Below the pieces are notes generated by a model, which saw only the letters and a list, made by a program, of their open reading frames with translations, did not search any database and was not told the DNA's origin. From assembly GCF_012027355.1 (NCBI RefSeq), contig NZ_SNUH01000001.1, positions 1,054,001 through 1,118,000 on the forward strand: a stretch of DNA of 64,000 bases, read 5' to 3'. The translations under genes and the position numbers were made by a program. This DNA comes from Thermococcus sp. M36 (lineage in GTDB: Archaea > Methanobacteriota_B > Thermococci > Thermococcales > Thermococcaceae). How positions within the stretch are numbered: the first letter of the stretch is position 1; each line of letters starts with the position of its first letter. Below are positions 37,292 through 43,921 of this stretch, piece after piece.

Positions 37292-38151
37292 AGGTTGCGA
37301 TAATCGGTGCCCACGGCCAGCTCGGAACCGACCTGGTGAAGGTCTTTGGGGAAGACCCGTCTTTTGAGGTCATCCCGCTGACCCACAAAGACTTAGACGT
37401 TACAGTTCCCGAGACTCTGAAGGTGCTGAAAGAGCTGAAGCCTGACGTCATCATCAACACAGCTGCGTATGTGAGGGTTGATGACGCCGAGATTTATCCG
37501 GAGAAAGCTTTTGCGGTGAACGCGATAGGGGCATTGAACGTTGCCAGAGTTGCCAGTGAAATTGGCACAATCAACGTCTACATCAGCACGGACTACGTCT
37601 TTGATGGAGAGAAGGGAGCGCCCTACACCGAAGAAGACATGCCGAATCCCATCAACGTCTACGGGGCAAGCAAGTATATGGGTGAGGTCTTCACGAGGAA
37701 CTATTCCGAAAAATACTACATCATCCGGGTGGCGAGCCTGTACGGAAAGGCCGGCGCGAGCGGGAAGGGCGGCAACTTCGTGAACTGGGTTATCGAGAAG
37801 GCTAAGCGCGGGGAGGAGCTGAGGATAGTGGACGACCAGTTCATGAGCCCCACCTACACGGTGGACGTTGCGAGGACTCTGAAGGAGTTCCTGAAGCTGA
37901 AGCCGGAGTTTGGGATATACCACATGGTCAACGAGGGCTACTGCTCGTGGTACGAGTTCACCAGAGCGATATTTGAAATCCTGGGCCGGGACGTTGAAGT
38001 GAGGCACATAAAGTCGGGCGAACTCAACAGGCTGGCGAGGAGGCCGGGGTTCTCGGCGCTGGAGAACGCGAGGCTTCATGCGCTTGGCCTGAGGATGCCG
38101 GACTGGAGGGAAGGGCTGAAGGGGTATCTGGCGGAGAAGGGGTGGCTCTAG
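37288..38151 (+). CDS. rfbD: dTDP-4-dehydrorhamnose reductase
   Basis: Last enzyme of dTDP-L-rhamnose synthesis. NAD(P)-binding IIGAHGQLGTDLVKV, NTAAYVRVDDAE, STDYVFDGEKGAPYTEED, YGASKYMGE (Tyr-x-x-x-Lys) and RVASLYGKAGASGKG are all RmlD features. 287 residues, typical. ATG 37288 overlaps the preceding PIN gene's stop, so expression of this biosynthetic enzyme is coupled to a toxin-like gene. Confidence 0.94.
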   Translation: MKVAIIGAHGQLGTDLVKVFGEDPSFEVIPLTHKDLDVTVPETLKVLKELKPDVIINTAAYVRVDDAEIYPEKAFAVNAIGALNVARVASEIGTINVYISTDYVFDGEKGAPYTEEDMPNPINVYGASKYMGEVFTRNYSEKYYIIRVASLYGKAGASGKGGNFVNWVIEKAKRGEELRIVDDQFMSPTYTVDVARTLKEFLKLKPEFGIYHMVNEGYCSWYEFTRAIFEILGRDVEVRHIKSGELNRLARRPGFSALENARLHALGLRMPDWREGLKGYLAEKGWL

Positions 38152-38197
38152 TTAAGCAGGGGGTCTGTCCGTCGTGAGTTTTTAGGGAGGAGTGTGA

Positions 38198-38250
38198 CTG
38201 ACCTCCTCCCCGCCCTGAAGGGTAAGGTTTCCAAGAGAAAAATATAACGG
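38198..38250 (-). repeat. Solo copy B of the tnpB-element right-end-like repeat
   Basis: Minus-strand reading ends CAGGGCGGGGAGGAGGTCAG, preceded by a T-rich run and GGAAACCTTACCCTT. It is nearly identical at the terminal part to the copy after tnpB (62930-62980). It lies 46 bases after the rfbD stop. Confidence 0.7.
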
Positions 38251-38391
38251 CTACGAGAGATTTAAGCGGGCCTCTTAAGATGGGGTTTTTGGTGAGAGGT
38301 TGGAAAGGGCAAACAGGAATAAAATACGTGATTCAAATGATGCAAAAATGAAGCAAAGGGGATACAAAAGATGCAAAAAGGTGAAAAGCTC

Positions 38392-38450
38392 ATGAACAGG
38401 GCAACCAGGCGCTGTAGAATATTGCAAGAGGGGGGAGGATTGTTTTTCCC
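38392..38450 (+). pseudogene. Decayed 5' end of a flippase gene
   Basis: Preceded by the same GGTGAA(AA)GCTC leader as the fragment at 42383, the sequence reads MNRAT, then after a one-base shift ALxNIARGGRIVF with an in-frame stop, recognisably the flippase start (ALQKIARGTGIVF). Only about 60 bases survive. Confidence 0.6.
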
Positions 38451-38499
38451 ATCATGCTGGGAAGGGTTATAACCTGACAATCCAGATAAAGTGGGTGCA

Positions 38500-38635
38500 A
38501 ACTTTATAAAGGATGGGTGCATATATACTGTCGAGTCTGTGAGAATGATCGGGCTCGGGCCCTTTGAGTGGTGGCCTCGGCGGACCCTCATGAAGCCGGG
38601 GATGCACCGTGAGAAGGGCTCATGATTGCTGTCTC
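38500..38635 (+). ncRNA. Candidate structured RNA or hairpin element with its own TATA box
   Basis: TATA-like AACTTTATAAAGG near 38505-38517 is followed by a compact long hairpin at 38557-38621: GGGCCCTT pairs with AAGGGCTC, then GGTG with CACC, then CCTCGGC with GCCGGGG, around an apical loop of about 13 bases. The internal loop TGAGT/GTGAG resembles a kink-turn. No matching ORF exists. It lacks a clear ACA box, so an H/ACA identity is not supported. The remainder of the 38152-38637 spacer holds repeat copy B and the flippase relic. Confidence 0.4.
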
Positions 38636-38637
38636 CT

Positions 38638-39126
38638 TTATAATATTCCCTTTCTGCGGAGCTCCTTTTTGAGAGCTGTTAAGTTTGGAGTTTTCTCGTA
38701 AATCTCACGGCTAATATATGCAATGTTGTCAGTTAGAAGAACAATGTGACGGAATTCCCTCCTTTTCTTGGCAATACTTTCTTTAAAAACGTTCTTTCTA
38801 TCTTGATAGTCTCGAAGTTTCTTTGATAACACTACATCGTCAATTATTAAGAGCCTGGCATTATTTTCAAACTTGCTCATTTGATTGTACAGGTCATCAA
38901 AATAGGGAGTTACCCATACGTATTCTAAGAGCGGTTTGATGAGGGCAAACCTTTGTGGAAATTTTGAAATGTAGCTTCTCTTTTCCTGCTTCCTAAGCTC
39001 AGCTATATGTTTAAGCCAACTACCCTTCTCTCTAAGCTCCATCAGATTACCATAATTAACCACAACCAAGGCATAGATTGTCCTTTTTTCTTTGCTTCTA
39101 TCAACTGAGACTACTAATGTTTTCAT
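38638..39126 (-). CDS. Uncharacterised protein, possible RNase H-like or PIN-like fold
   Basis: 162 residues, basic. VVSVDRSKEKRTIYALVVVNYG (Asp followed by a strand-turn-strand), ARLLIIDDVVLSKKL and HIVLLTDNIAYISREIYEK suggest an alternating alpha/beta domain with Asp residues at strand ends. I do not recognise the family and the fold is a guess. Its ATG overlaps the stop of an upstream small gene (GGAATGAAAAC) that has a frameshift; the two look like an operon of toxin-antitoxin form. Confidence 0.6.
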   Translation of the reverse strand: MKTLVVSVDRSKEKRTIYALVVVNYGNLMELREKGSWLKHIAELRKQEKRSYISKFPQRFALIKPLLEYVWVTPYFDDLYNQMSKFENNARLLIIDDVVLSKKLRDYQDRKNVFKESIAKKRREFRHIVLLTDNIAYISREIYEKTPNLTALKKELRRKGIL

Positions 39127-39325
39127 TCCATCACCAGCCGCTTGGGTTTCTTTTCCTGTGGAATTAGTGCGATGATATCTTTGAGTTCCTTTGGAGTGAG
39201 TGGATAAACTCTTTCTCTAATTCAATCTTAGATGGGATGTAAACTACTTCCTGCCTTATATCATAGATTTTGCCCTTCTTTTTCTGCGTTTTGACTGAGT
39301 TAGTGATTTTAAAACAAAGAAACAT
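39123..39325 (-). pseudogene. Frameshifted small gene upstream of the 162-aa protein
   Basis: Two frames together make one protein-like stretch. Frame one runs from 39325 through KIYDIRQEVVYIPSKIELEKE; a plus-one shift then gives VYPLTPKELKDIIALIPQEKKPKRLVME and a TGA that overlaps the next ATG. The frames meet around 39200-39230. No good start codon is seen near the TATA-like TTTTAAAAT. It is probably a broken antitoxin-like gene; a sequencing error or programmed shift cannot be excluded. Confidence 0.5.
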
Positions 39326-39643
39326 ATTCGGGGCGTTCAAGACAGCCTGCCAGAGCCCGAGTTTAAGGAAGAGGCTGGAGGCTTTGTGGTTCTTTTGGGG
39401 AAAGACATCTATACGGAGGATTACCTGAGAAAGCTGGATTTAAATGAAAGGCAGATTAAAGCAGTGCTCTACGTGAGGGAGAAGGGGAGGATAAGGAATA
39501 AGGAGTATCAGGGGTTGTTTGGGGTGTCGGAGGCTACTGCTACTAGGGATTTAAACGAACTGGTCAAAAGGGATATATTTGAAAAAATTGGAGTTACTGG
39601 AAAGGGCACTTATTACAAATTAAAGCCCTCAAAGCCATCATAA
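39299..39643 (+). pseudogene. C-terminal remnant of a COG2865-type (AlbA_2/HTH) regulator
   Basis: The reading frame enters without a start after a TGA at 39296 and shows SLPEPEFKEEAGGFVV, then YTEDYLRKLDLNERQIKAVLYVREKG and a winged-helix domain with SEATATRDLNELVKRDI. This order, GLPxPEFxExxGGFVV followed by LNERQ...A..Y and a C-terminal winged helix, is the tail of predicted regulators with an N-terminal AlbA_2 domain. The N-terminal part is absent. The end contains repeats of GCCATCA. Confidence 0.65.
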
Positions 39644-39684
39644 TGCCATCACAAAGCCATCATGATTGGAAGGTGAACCGTTCT

Positions 39685-39732
39685 GGTTAGCCGTAACTTG
39701 CGTAAAGTTTGTAAACCTCGTTACGGCTAACC
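39685..39732. repeat. Perfect 13-bp inverted repeat
   Basis: GGTTAGCCGTAAC at 39685-39697 and GTTACGGCTAACC at 39720-39732 flank a 22-base loop; CCAGCC/GGCTGG and GAACCGTTC/GGAACGGT pairs lie around it, suggesting a cruciform or an insertion-sequence end. Confidence 0.6.
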
Positions 39733-39863
39733 TTCCAGCCTCCCGTCTTCATCGGCTGGCTTTCGGGGGGAACGGTGACTCCCCACATCTTCAGGCTTTT
39801 CAGCAGTCTCCATTCGGGCTTAAAACCCCACATTCCAGAGACTGCCACACCACTACAAAATCC
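39687..39863 (-). pseudogene. Possible C-terminal coding relic on the minus strand
   Basis: A 59-codon open stretch without start (GMWGFKPEWRLLKSLKMWG, then VTVPPESQPMKTGGWKVSRNE) ends at TAA 39687-39689 within the inverted repeat. The GGWK(V)SR(N)E ending resembles tails of archaeal IS200/IS605 OrfB proteins as I remember them; this is weakly supported. The rest of the 39644-40021 spacer holds a 27-base flippase fragment and the AbiE operator. Confidence 0.3.
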
Positions 39864-39940
39864 ACTTCAAAACTATTTAAAAATTACGACAAGACAAAAA
39901 CACCAAAACTTTACAATTTTAACCATTTATGAAACAGCCC

Positions 39941-39967
39941 ATGAGCGAGGCGAGCTGGGCACTCCAG
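39941..39967 (+). pseudogene. 27-base 5' fragment of a flippase gene
   Basis: ATGAGCGAGGCGAGC, two different bases, then GGCACTCCAG is nearly identical to the first codons of the truncated flippase at 42383 (MSEASxALQ). Nothing further is conserved. Confidence 0.55.
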
Positions 39968-39978
39968 TTTTTATCATC

Positions 39979-40015
39979 AATATCAACAAAAGACTTTTAA
40001 ATATTTGTTGATATT
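39979..40015 (+). promoter_or_regulatory. Operator-like palindrome enclosing the TATA box of the AbiE pair
   Basis: AATATCAACAAA (39979-39990) and TTTGTTGATATT (40004-40015) are perfect 12-base inverted arms around CTTTTAAATA, the TATA box. Transcription would begin about 40020, so the first gene is leaderless or nearly so. A winged-helix antitoxin is the first gene, and AbiEi proteins are known autorepressors that bind inverted repeats. Confidence 0.7.
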
Positions 40016-40021
40016 ATAGAT

Positions 40022-40636
40022 TTGGTGGAGAGAGTGAAACCCCCAACTTCGAGGGAGAAGGTTTACACTCTGCTTTTTGATCACGCCCCAATTTCAGTCC
40101 CCGAAATCTCAAGAATCACCGGGATGAACTACAAGTACGTCTTTCAGGTTGTCAGGACTCTGAGAAAGGAAAATTATCTGACGGTGGTGCCGGGCGGAAA
40201 GCTGATGATCCTTGACAGGAAGGGGCTGATATTCAGGTGGGCGAAGGATAAGGAGATAATCCTGAACTCTCTGAGCCCGGTAACCATGAGGCTTATCCCG
40301 GATTACGACCTGAGGGATCTGGTTCTCTTCTCCGGAAATTCTGCCCTCTGGCTGCTCGGCCGGGTAATCAGCCCCGCAGGCGGGATTCTCTATGCAAGTG
40401 AAAAAACCTTCAAAGAGCTCATGAAGTTCAGGGATCCTGACGGCTACCCCTTCAAGGTCTACATCTACGATGACTTCTACTTCAAAATCCGGAAGGAACT
40501 CAACGGCTATTACATCCCAAGCTGGGGAATGATTCTCGCTGATATGCTTGTCCAGGGGATGTACACGAGGCTCTTTGACGATGTCTTTGAAACCGTTGTT
40601 TCCACAATCGAAGGTGGAAAGAATGAAGGGGGTTGA
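40022..40636 (+). CDS. AbiEi-like winged-helix antitoxin (type IV toxin-antitoxin)
   Basis: 204 residues. N-terminal winged helix: TSREKVYTLLFDHAPISVPEISRITGMNYKYVFQVVRTLRKENYL, with a wing VVPGGKLMIL; the C-terminal domain (LVLFSGNSALWLLGRVISPAGGILYASEKTFKEL...) fits the AbiEi antitoxin type. It should repress its promoter through the flanking palindrome and counteract the nucleotidyltransferase. TTG 40022 or GTG 40025 is consistent with leaderless translation. It overlaps the downstream gene by 14 bases. Confidence 0.72.
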   Translation: MVERVKPPTSREKVYTLLFDHAPISVPEISRITGMNYKYVFQVVRTLRKENYLTVVPGGKLMILDRKGLIFRWAKDKEIILNSLSPVTMRLIPDYDLRDLVLFSGNSALWLLGRVISPAGGILYASEKTFKELMKFRDPDGYPFKVYIYDDFYFKIRKELNGYYIPSWGMILADMLVQGMYTRLFDDVFETVVSTIEGGKNEGG

Positions 40637-41468
40637 GCTCTCCGAGGATATATCCCTTGAGGTTTATGATCTGAGGAGCTACAACAATAATGTTATCAGG
40701 GAGTCAATAAACGCAATGTTCAGGATTGCCGAGGAGTTAAAAGGGAAGGTTCTCCTTGTTGGCGGCTGGAGCGTGTATTACTGGGTGGATAACGTTTTGG
40801 GATACAACGGTGTTCCCTCAATTGACATTGACTTCCTCGCAAAGGCTGAAAGCTTTGAGGAAATAAAGGAGGTCATGAAAAACCTTGGCTTTCAGAGCGC
40901 GGGCTTCAGGTTTGCAAAGCCCCTCGAAACCTTAATCATCAGGGAAGAGGTGAAGGTTGATTTTCTATTTGACAGAAAGCCTTCTCAGCTCAGCTTTGAC
41001 ACTCCGTTCGCTTCGTCAATTTTCAGAAATAGATATTATTCGAAGGTTCACTTTGAAGTTCGTGACTTCGGCAGGAATATAATCGATGAAGGGGATGTTG
41101 ACGTGGCTTTTCCTGAGGCGGTCTTGGCTTTAAAGTTCGACATCTACACCAATACGGGAGATTATCCAGACGACAAGAGGGACAAGCACTGGAAGGACGT
41201 GATTGATGTTTACTCCCTTGTAATGGGGTTCTACAAGAGAAGAGATGCATGGCGTGAGGAGGACTTTTATCTCAGGAGAGATGTTCTAAGAGAACTTTAC
41301 AGGGTCAAAAACTACAAGCCAGCTTCAATTTATGAAGTTTTAAACGAAAGTCAGTACAGGGAAGACATTAAGGTAATGCTGGCGGATTACGTTGGCTTCA
41401 GGGCCTTCGAAGAGAAGCTCTTTGAGAGAAGACTTAGAGAGCTTGAGGAGATTATCTTTTTCTTTTGA
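40623..41468 (+). CDS. AbiEii-like nucleotidyltransferase toxin
   Basis: 281 residues. VLLVGGWSVYYWVDN and then SIDIDFLAK give the polymerase-beta-type GG/GS ... DxD motif; KVDFLF supplies the third acidic residue and ALKFDIYTNTGDYPDDKRDKHWKDVIDVYSL resembles the AbiEii/MenT 'K.....R.KD.xDL' region. Such toxins add nucleotides to tRNA 3' ends or otherwise block translation. ATG 40623 follows GGTGGAAAG. The last codons and stop fall in repeat copy C (41451-41500), so the native tail may be replaced. Confidence 0.78.
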   Translation: MKGVELSEDISLEVYDLRSYNNNVIRESINAMFRIAEELKGKVLLVGGWSVYYWVDNVLGYNGVPSIDIDFLAKAESFEEIKEVMKNLGFQSAGFRFAKPLETLIIREEVKVDFLFDRKPSQLSFDTPFASSIFRNRYYSKVHFEVRDFGRNIIDEGDVDVAFPEAVLALKFDIYTNTGDYPDDKRDKHWKDVIDVYSLVMGFYKRRDAWREEDFYLRRDVLRELYRVKNYKPASIYEVLNESQYREDIKVMLADYVGFRAFEEKLFERRLRELEEIIFFF

Positions 41469-41500
41469 AATCCTCCCCTTCAGGGCGGGGAGGAGGTCAG
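41451..41500 (+). repeat. Solo copy C of the tnpB-element right-end-like repeat
   Basis: T-rich run, then TCCTCCCCTTCAGGGCGGGG and AGGAGGTCAG. CCTCCCC can pair with GGGGAGG. It overlaps the end of the AbiEii-like gene and contains its stop. Same orientation as the copy after tnpB. Confidence 0.7.
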
Positions 41501-41537
41501 TAAATGTCCCATTCATGCCGAGAATTCCAGAAACGTA

Positions 41538-41548
41538 ATATTTAAATG
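41538..41548 (+). promoter_or_regulatory. TATA box of the second DUF4258/DUF2283-like pair
   Basis: ATATTTAAATG about 30-40 bases before the ATG at 41578, giving a very short leader or none. Confidence 0.5.
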
Positions 41549-41577
41549 CCTGGTCTGAGTATAATATCCGAAGGAAC

Positions 41578-41910
41578 ATGGATTTCACCAAGTTCGTGGC
41601 CATGTTGAGGTCCAAAAGCATCTCAGATGTCACAGTTACACCCCACTGTGGATATCGCCTCCAGGTTAGGGGAATACCAAAAGGTTTGGTGAAAGAGCTG
41701 CTTTATAACCCCCAGAGACTCAGAGGCGTGATCCAGCAAGCGCCCGAGGAAAGGTTTAAGCTGTATTATGAATATACCGAGGATAAGGACCTGATAATAA
41801 TAGTAGATGCGAGGCATGTTAAGAGCAAACTAAAATTAACTGTGGTAACGGTATTTCCACAGCCGTCCAAAAGGAGAACGAAGGTGAAAGAATATGGGGG
41901 GGAAGAGTGA
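41578..41910 (+). CDS. DUF4258-like protein (candidate toxin), second copy type
   Basis: 110 residues. VTPHCGYRLQVRGIPKGLVKELLYNPQRL and RFKLYYEYTEDKDLIIIVDARHVKSKLKLTVVTVFP follow the DUF4258 shape: a basic start (H...R...RGI...), helix, then beta strands ending in a [TV]VTVFP-like strand. It overlaps the next gene by 17 bases. The pair mirrors the one at 36087-36548 but the sequences are diverged. Confidence 0.6.
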   Translation: MDFTKFVAMLRSKSISDVTVTPHCGYRLQVRGIPKGLVKELLYNPQRLRGVIQQAPEERFKLYYEYTEDKDLIIIVDARHVKSKLKLTVVTVFPQPSKRRTKVKEYGGEE

Positions 41911-42274
41911 GTTCAGGCCTGTGGATTATGACCCCCTTGTCGATTCACTCTTTGTGGTGGCGCCGGGGGGGGAGTATGAGCACTCCGTCATGCTCGGGGA
42001 TGATGTTATTCTAGACTTTGGCCGGCTTTCGGAGGGGGATAAGCTGGACGTCATCGGATTTGAGATACTTGGGGCCTCCAGAAAGTTTGGGTTAGACAAA
42101 CACCTGCTCAGGAGAATTAAGAGGCTCCATGCGGAGATTAAGATCAGCGAAGACCGCGTTGAAATGATTATTTCGATAGTTGTAGTCCAGAGAAAAAGGG
42201 AACGCGAGCGCTCAAGGATACTGGAAATGGCAAACGTCGGCCTTCCCACTGCAGTCACTTCTATCAGTGTTTAG
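41894..42274 (+). CDS. DUF2283-like protein (candidate antitoxin), extended
   Basis: 126 residues. VDYDPLVDSLFVVAPGGEYEHSVMLGDDVILDFGRLSEGDKLDVIGFEILGASRKFG is a long version of the DUF2283 pattern (YDxxxDxLf ... VILDF ... vIGfEIlgAS), followed by a basic helical tail (KRERERSRILEMANVG). Overlaps the DUF4258-like gene by 17 bases, implying translational coupling. Confidence 0.65.
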   Translation: MGGKSEFRPVDYDPLVDSLFVVAPGGEYEHSVMLGDDVILDFGRLSEGDKLDVIGFEILGASRKFGLDKHLLRRIKRLHAEIKISEDRVEMIISIVVVQRKRERERSRILEMANVGLPTAVTSISV

Positions 42275-42382
42275 ATGGGAGTGAAGAGAATCCTGCTCCC
42301 GGTTTTCATGATATAATACTTTGTGGTAGAGCAAAATAGTAATAAACTACGTGGATTCAAAGGAGTCAAAAAGGTGAAGCTC

Positions 42383-42661
42383 ATGAGCGAGGCGAGCCAA
42401 GCACTCCAGAAGATCGCAAGGGGAACGGGCATCGTCTTCGCCGGGACGGTAATTTCGATGCTCTTCGGGTTTCTGAGCAGGGCGGTGATAGCGAGGTACT
42501 TTTCCACCGGGGAGTATGGTGTTTTTAATTTGGTCCTGACGGTGCTGAACATCGCCCTTGTAGTGGCTACGCTGGGCTTCCAGAACGCCCTGCCGAGGGA
42601 GGTGGCGTTTTACCGGGAGAGGGAAGCTTCAAGAGTTAGAGAGCTGGTTCCAATATTGTAA
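42383..42661 (+). pseudogene. Truncated flippase gene (N-terminal third or less)
   Basis: MSEASQALQKIARGTGIVFAGTVISMLFGFLSRAVIARYFS is very close to the intact flippase at 30354; the reading continues to VRELVPIL and stops at 42659-42661, after about 92 residues instead of about 510. Base composition switches to AT-rich immediately after, so this is a recombination junction. GGTGAAGCTC before the ATG is intact. Confidence 0.75.
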
Positions 42662-42696
42662 ACTAAAACTATATTTTAAACTTCAGTTTTGGGACG

Positions 42697-43812
42697 TTAA
42701 ATCTCAATGAAGTCATCATATTTTTCGTCATCCTTTGCCAATTCTTGGAGCCTTTTGGCTCTTTCAGCCAAGTGGGCATAACCCATACATTCTAATAATT
42801 GAACAGTGTTGTAGGGTAAAACATTCGAAAATCTCTTGAGTTCTTCCCTCTTTATTTCTGGAGGGGCTTCTTGCAGTCTTTCTATTATTAACTCCAGTTC
42901 CAATAAGCATTGGCTCAGAGCATGTTCGAGGTTTTCCTTAATTTCAGGGACAAAGTAGAGCGGATATAAGGATATAACAAGATCCGCAAAAATTATCCTA
43001 AAGATTGGCTCTATCATGTTTAATATCCACGTCGCTTCATCTTGGCTTATTCTGCCCGCGTTAAACTGATCAATAGTGTATAGCGCAAGATAACGTAATC
43101 TGAAAGTTAATTCTTCAATAAATGCTAACATTAATTTGAGTTCATTCAAATCATGTCCCTTTCTTTTTTCTGCTCTTTTTGCTAGGGTATTCAGCTTCTT
43201 TGAAAACTCAATTCGAGCATATCCCCAGATTTTCTGAAGAATATACGTGGCGACTTCTACGTTTTGGGACTGAATACTTTTTGAAGCTATTCTGAAAAGT
43301 TTTTGGAGCGTGTTTTTCTCCCTATATGTGATCTTATGTATACGCATAAGCTTATCAATAAGCACTTTTGAATTGAATATTCTGAAAGAATTCCGTATAA
43401 AAAGAGGGACAATTAGGAGATTAAACGTGCCCCATAAATAAACCGGGTATAGCCAGAGGGTGTCTAGGTTTTCTACATTTTGCAGCAATATCAGGGTGAA
43501 AACAATGGAAGTTATATAGGATATAAAGACCAGCCAGAACTCTGGATTTCCGAGATATACCTCGTTAACGACTTCAGAATAATCCTTTATTGTGAGCTGA
43601 ACTCCCACAAGCATCATGGTTATGTATATGGCTATAATTGCTCCTTCCACCTGAGCCAATGCGCTCAGGAAGTATCTGGTATCCTCCGGGGAGATATTTT
43701 GGAAAAATCCTGATCCTAAAAAGATGAAGAGCACTTCCACGCTTATTACCAGCACCAAAACATAAGACATTATTGTTTCGTGTTCTCTTATCCTCCTTGT
43801 GACTTGTCCCAT
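42697..43812 (-). CDS. Membrane protein with cytosolic helical domain, unknown
   Basis: 371 residues. Four N-terminal membrane helices (SYVLVLVISVEVLFIFLGSG, LAQVEGAIIAIYITMMLVGVQL, FWLVFISYITSIVFTLILLQ, LYPVYLWGTFNLLIVPLF) and a long charged helical C-terminal region (about 220 residues). Layout is reminiscent of DUF2254-like or defence-linked membrane proteins, but no motif decides. AT-rich, flanked by the truncated flippase and a complete flippase, and likely acquired. Convergent with the former and divergent from the latter. Confidence 0.65.
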   Translation of the reverse strand: MGQVTRRIREHETIMSYVLVLVISVEVLFIFLGSGFFQNISPEDTRYFLSALAQVEGAIIAIYITMMLVGVQLTIKDYSEVVNEVYLGNPEFWLVFISYITSIVFTLILLQNVENLDTLWLYPVYLWGTFNLLIVPLFIRNSFRIFNSKVLIDKLMRIHKITYREKNTLQKLFRIASKSIQSQNVEVATYILQKIWGYARIEFSKKLNTLAKRAEKRKGHDLNELKLMLAFIEELTFRLRYLALYTIDQFNAGRISQDEATWILNMIEPIFRIIFADLVISLYPLYFVPEIKENLEHALSQCLLELELIIERLQEAPPEIKREELKRFSNVLPYNTVQLLECMGYAHLAERAKRLQELAKDDEKYDDFIEI

Positions 43813-43921
43813 GATAGCTACTACATTGTTTATACTTTAAAGATGTTGTCTCGCAGTTAGTATGACACGAAAATTCTTAAAAAGCAGGCGTGCCATTACA
43901 ATCCTAGGTGGAGGGCCAACC

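Noticed and set aside
38262-38591. Minus-strand 109-residue frame
   Set aside because: Low-complexity residues, covers the decayed flippase head and the hairpin element; no ribosome-binding site.
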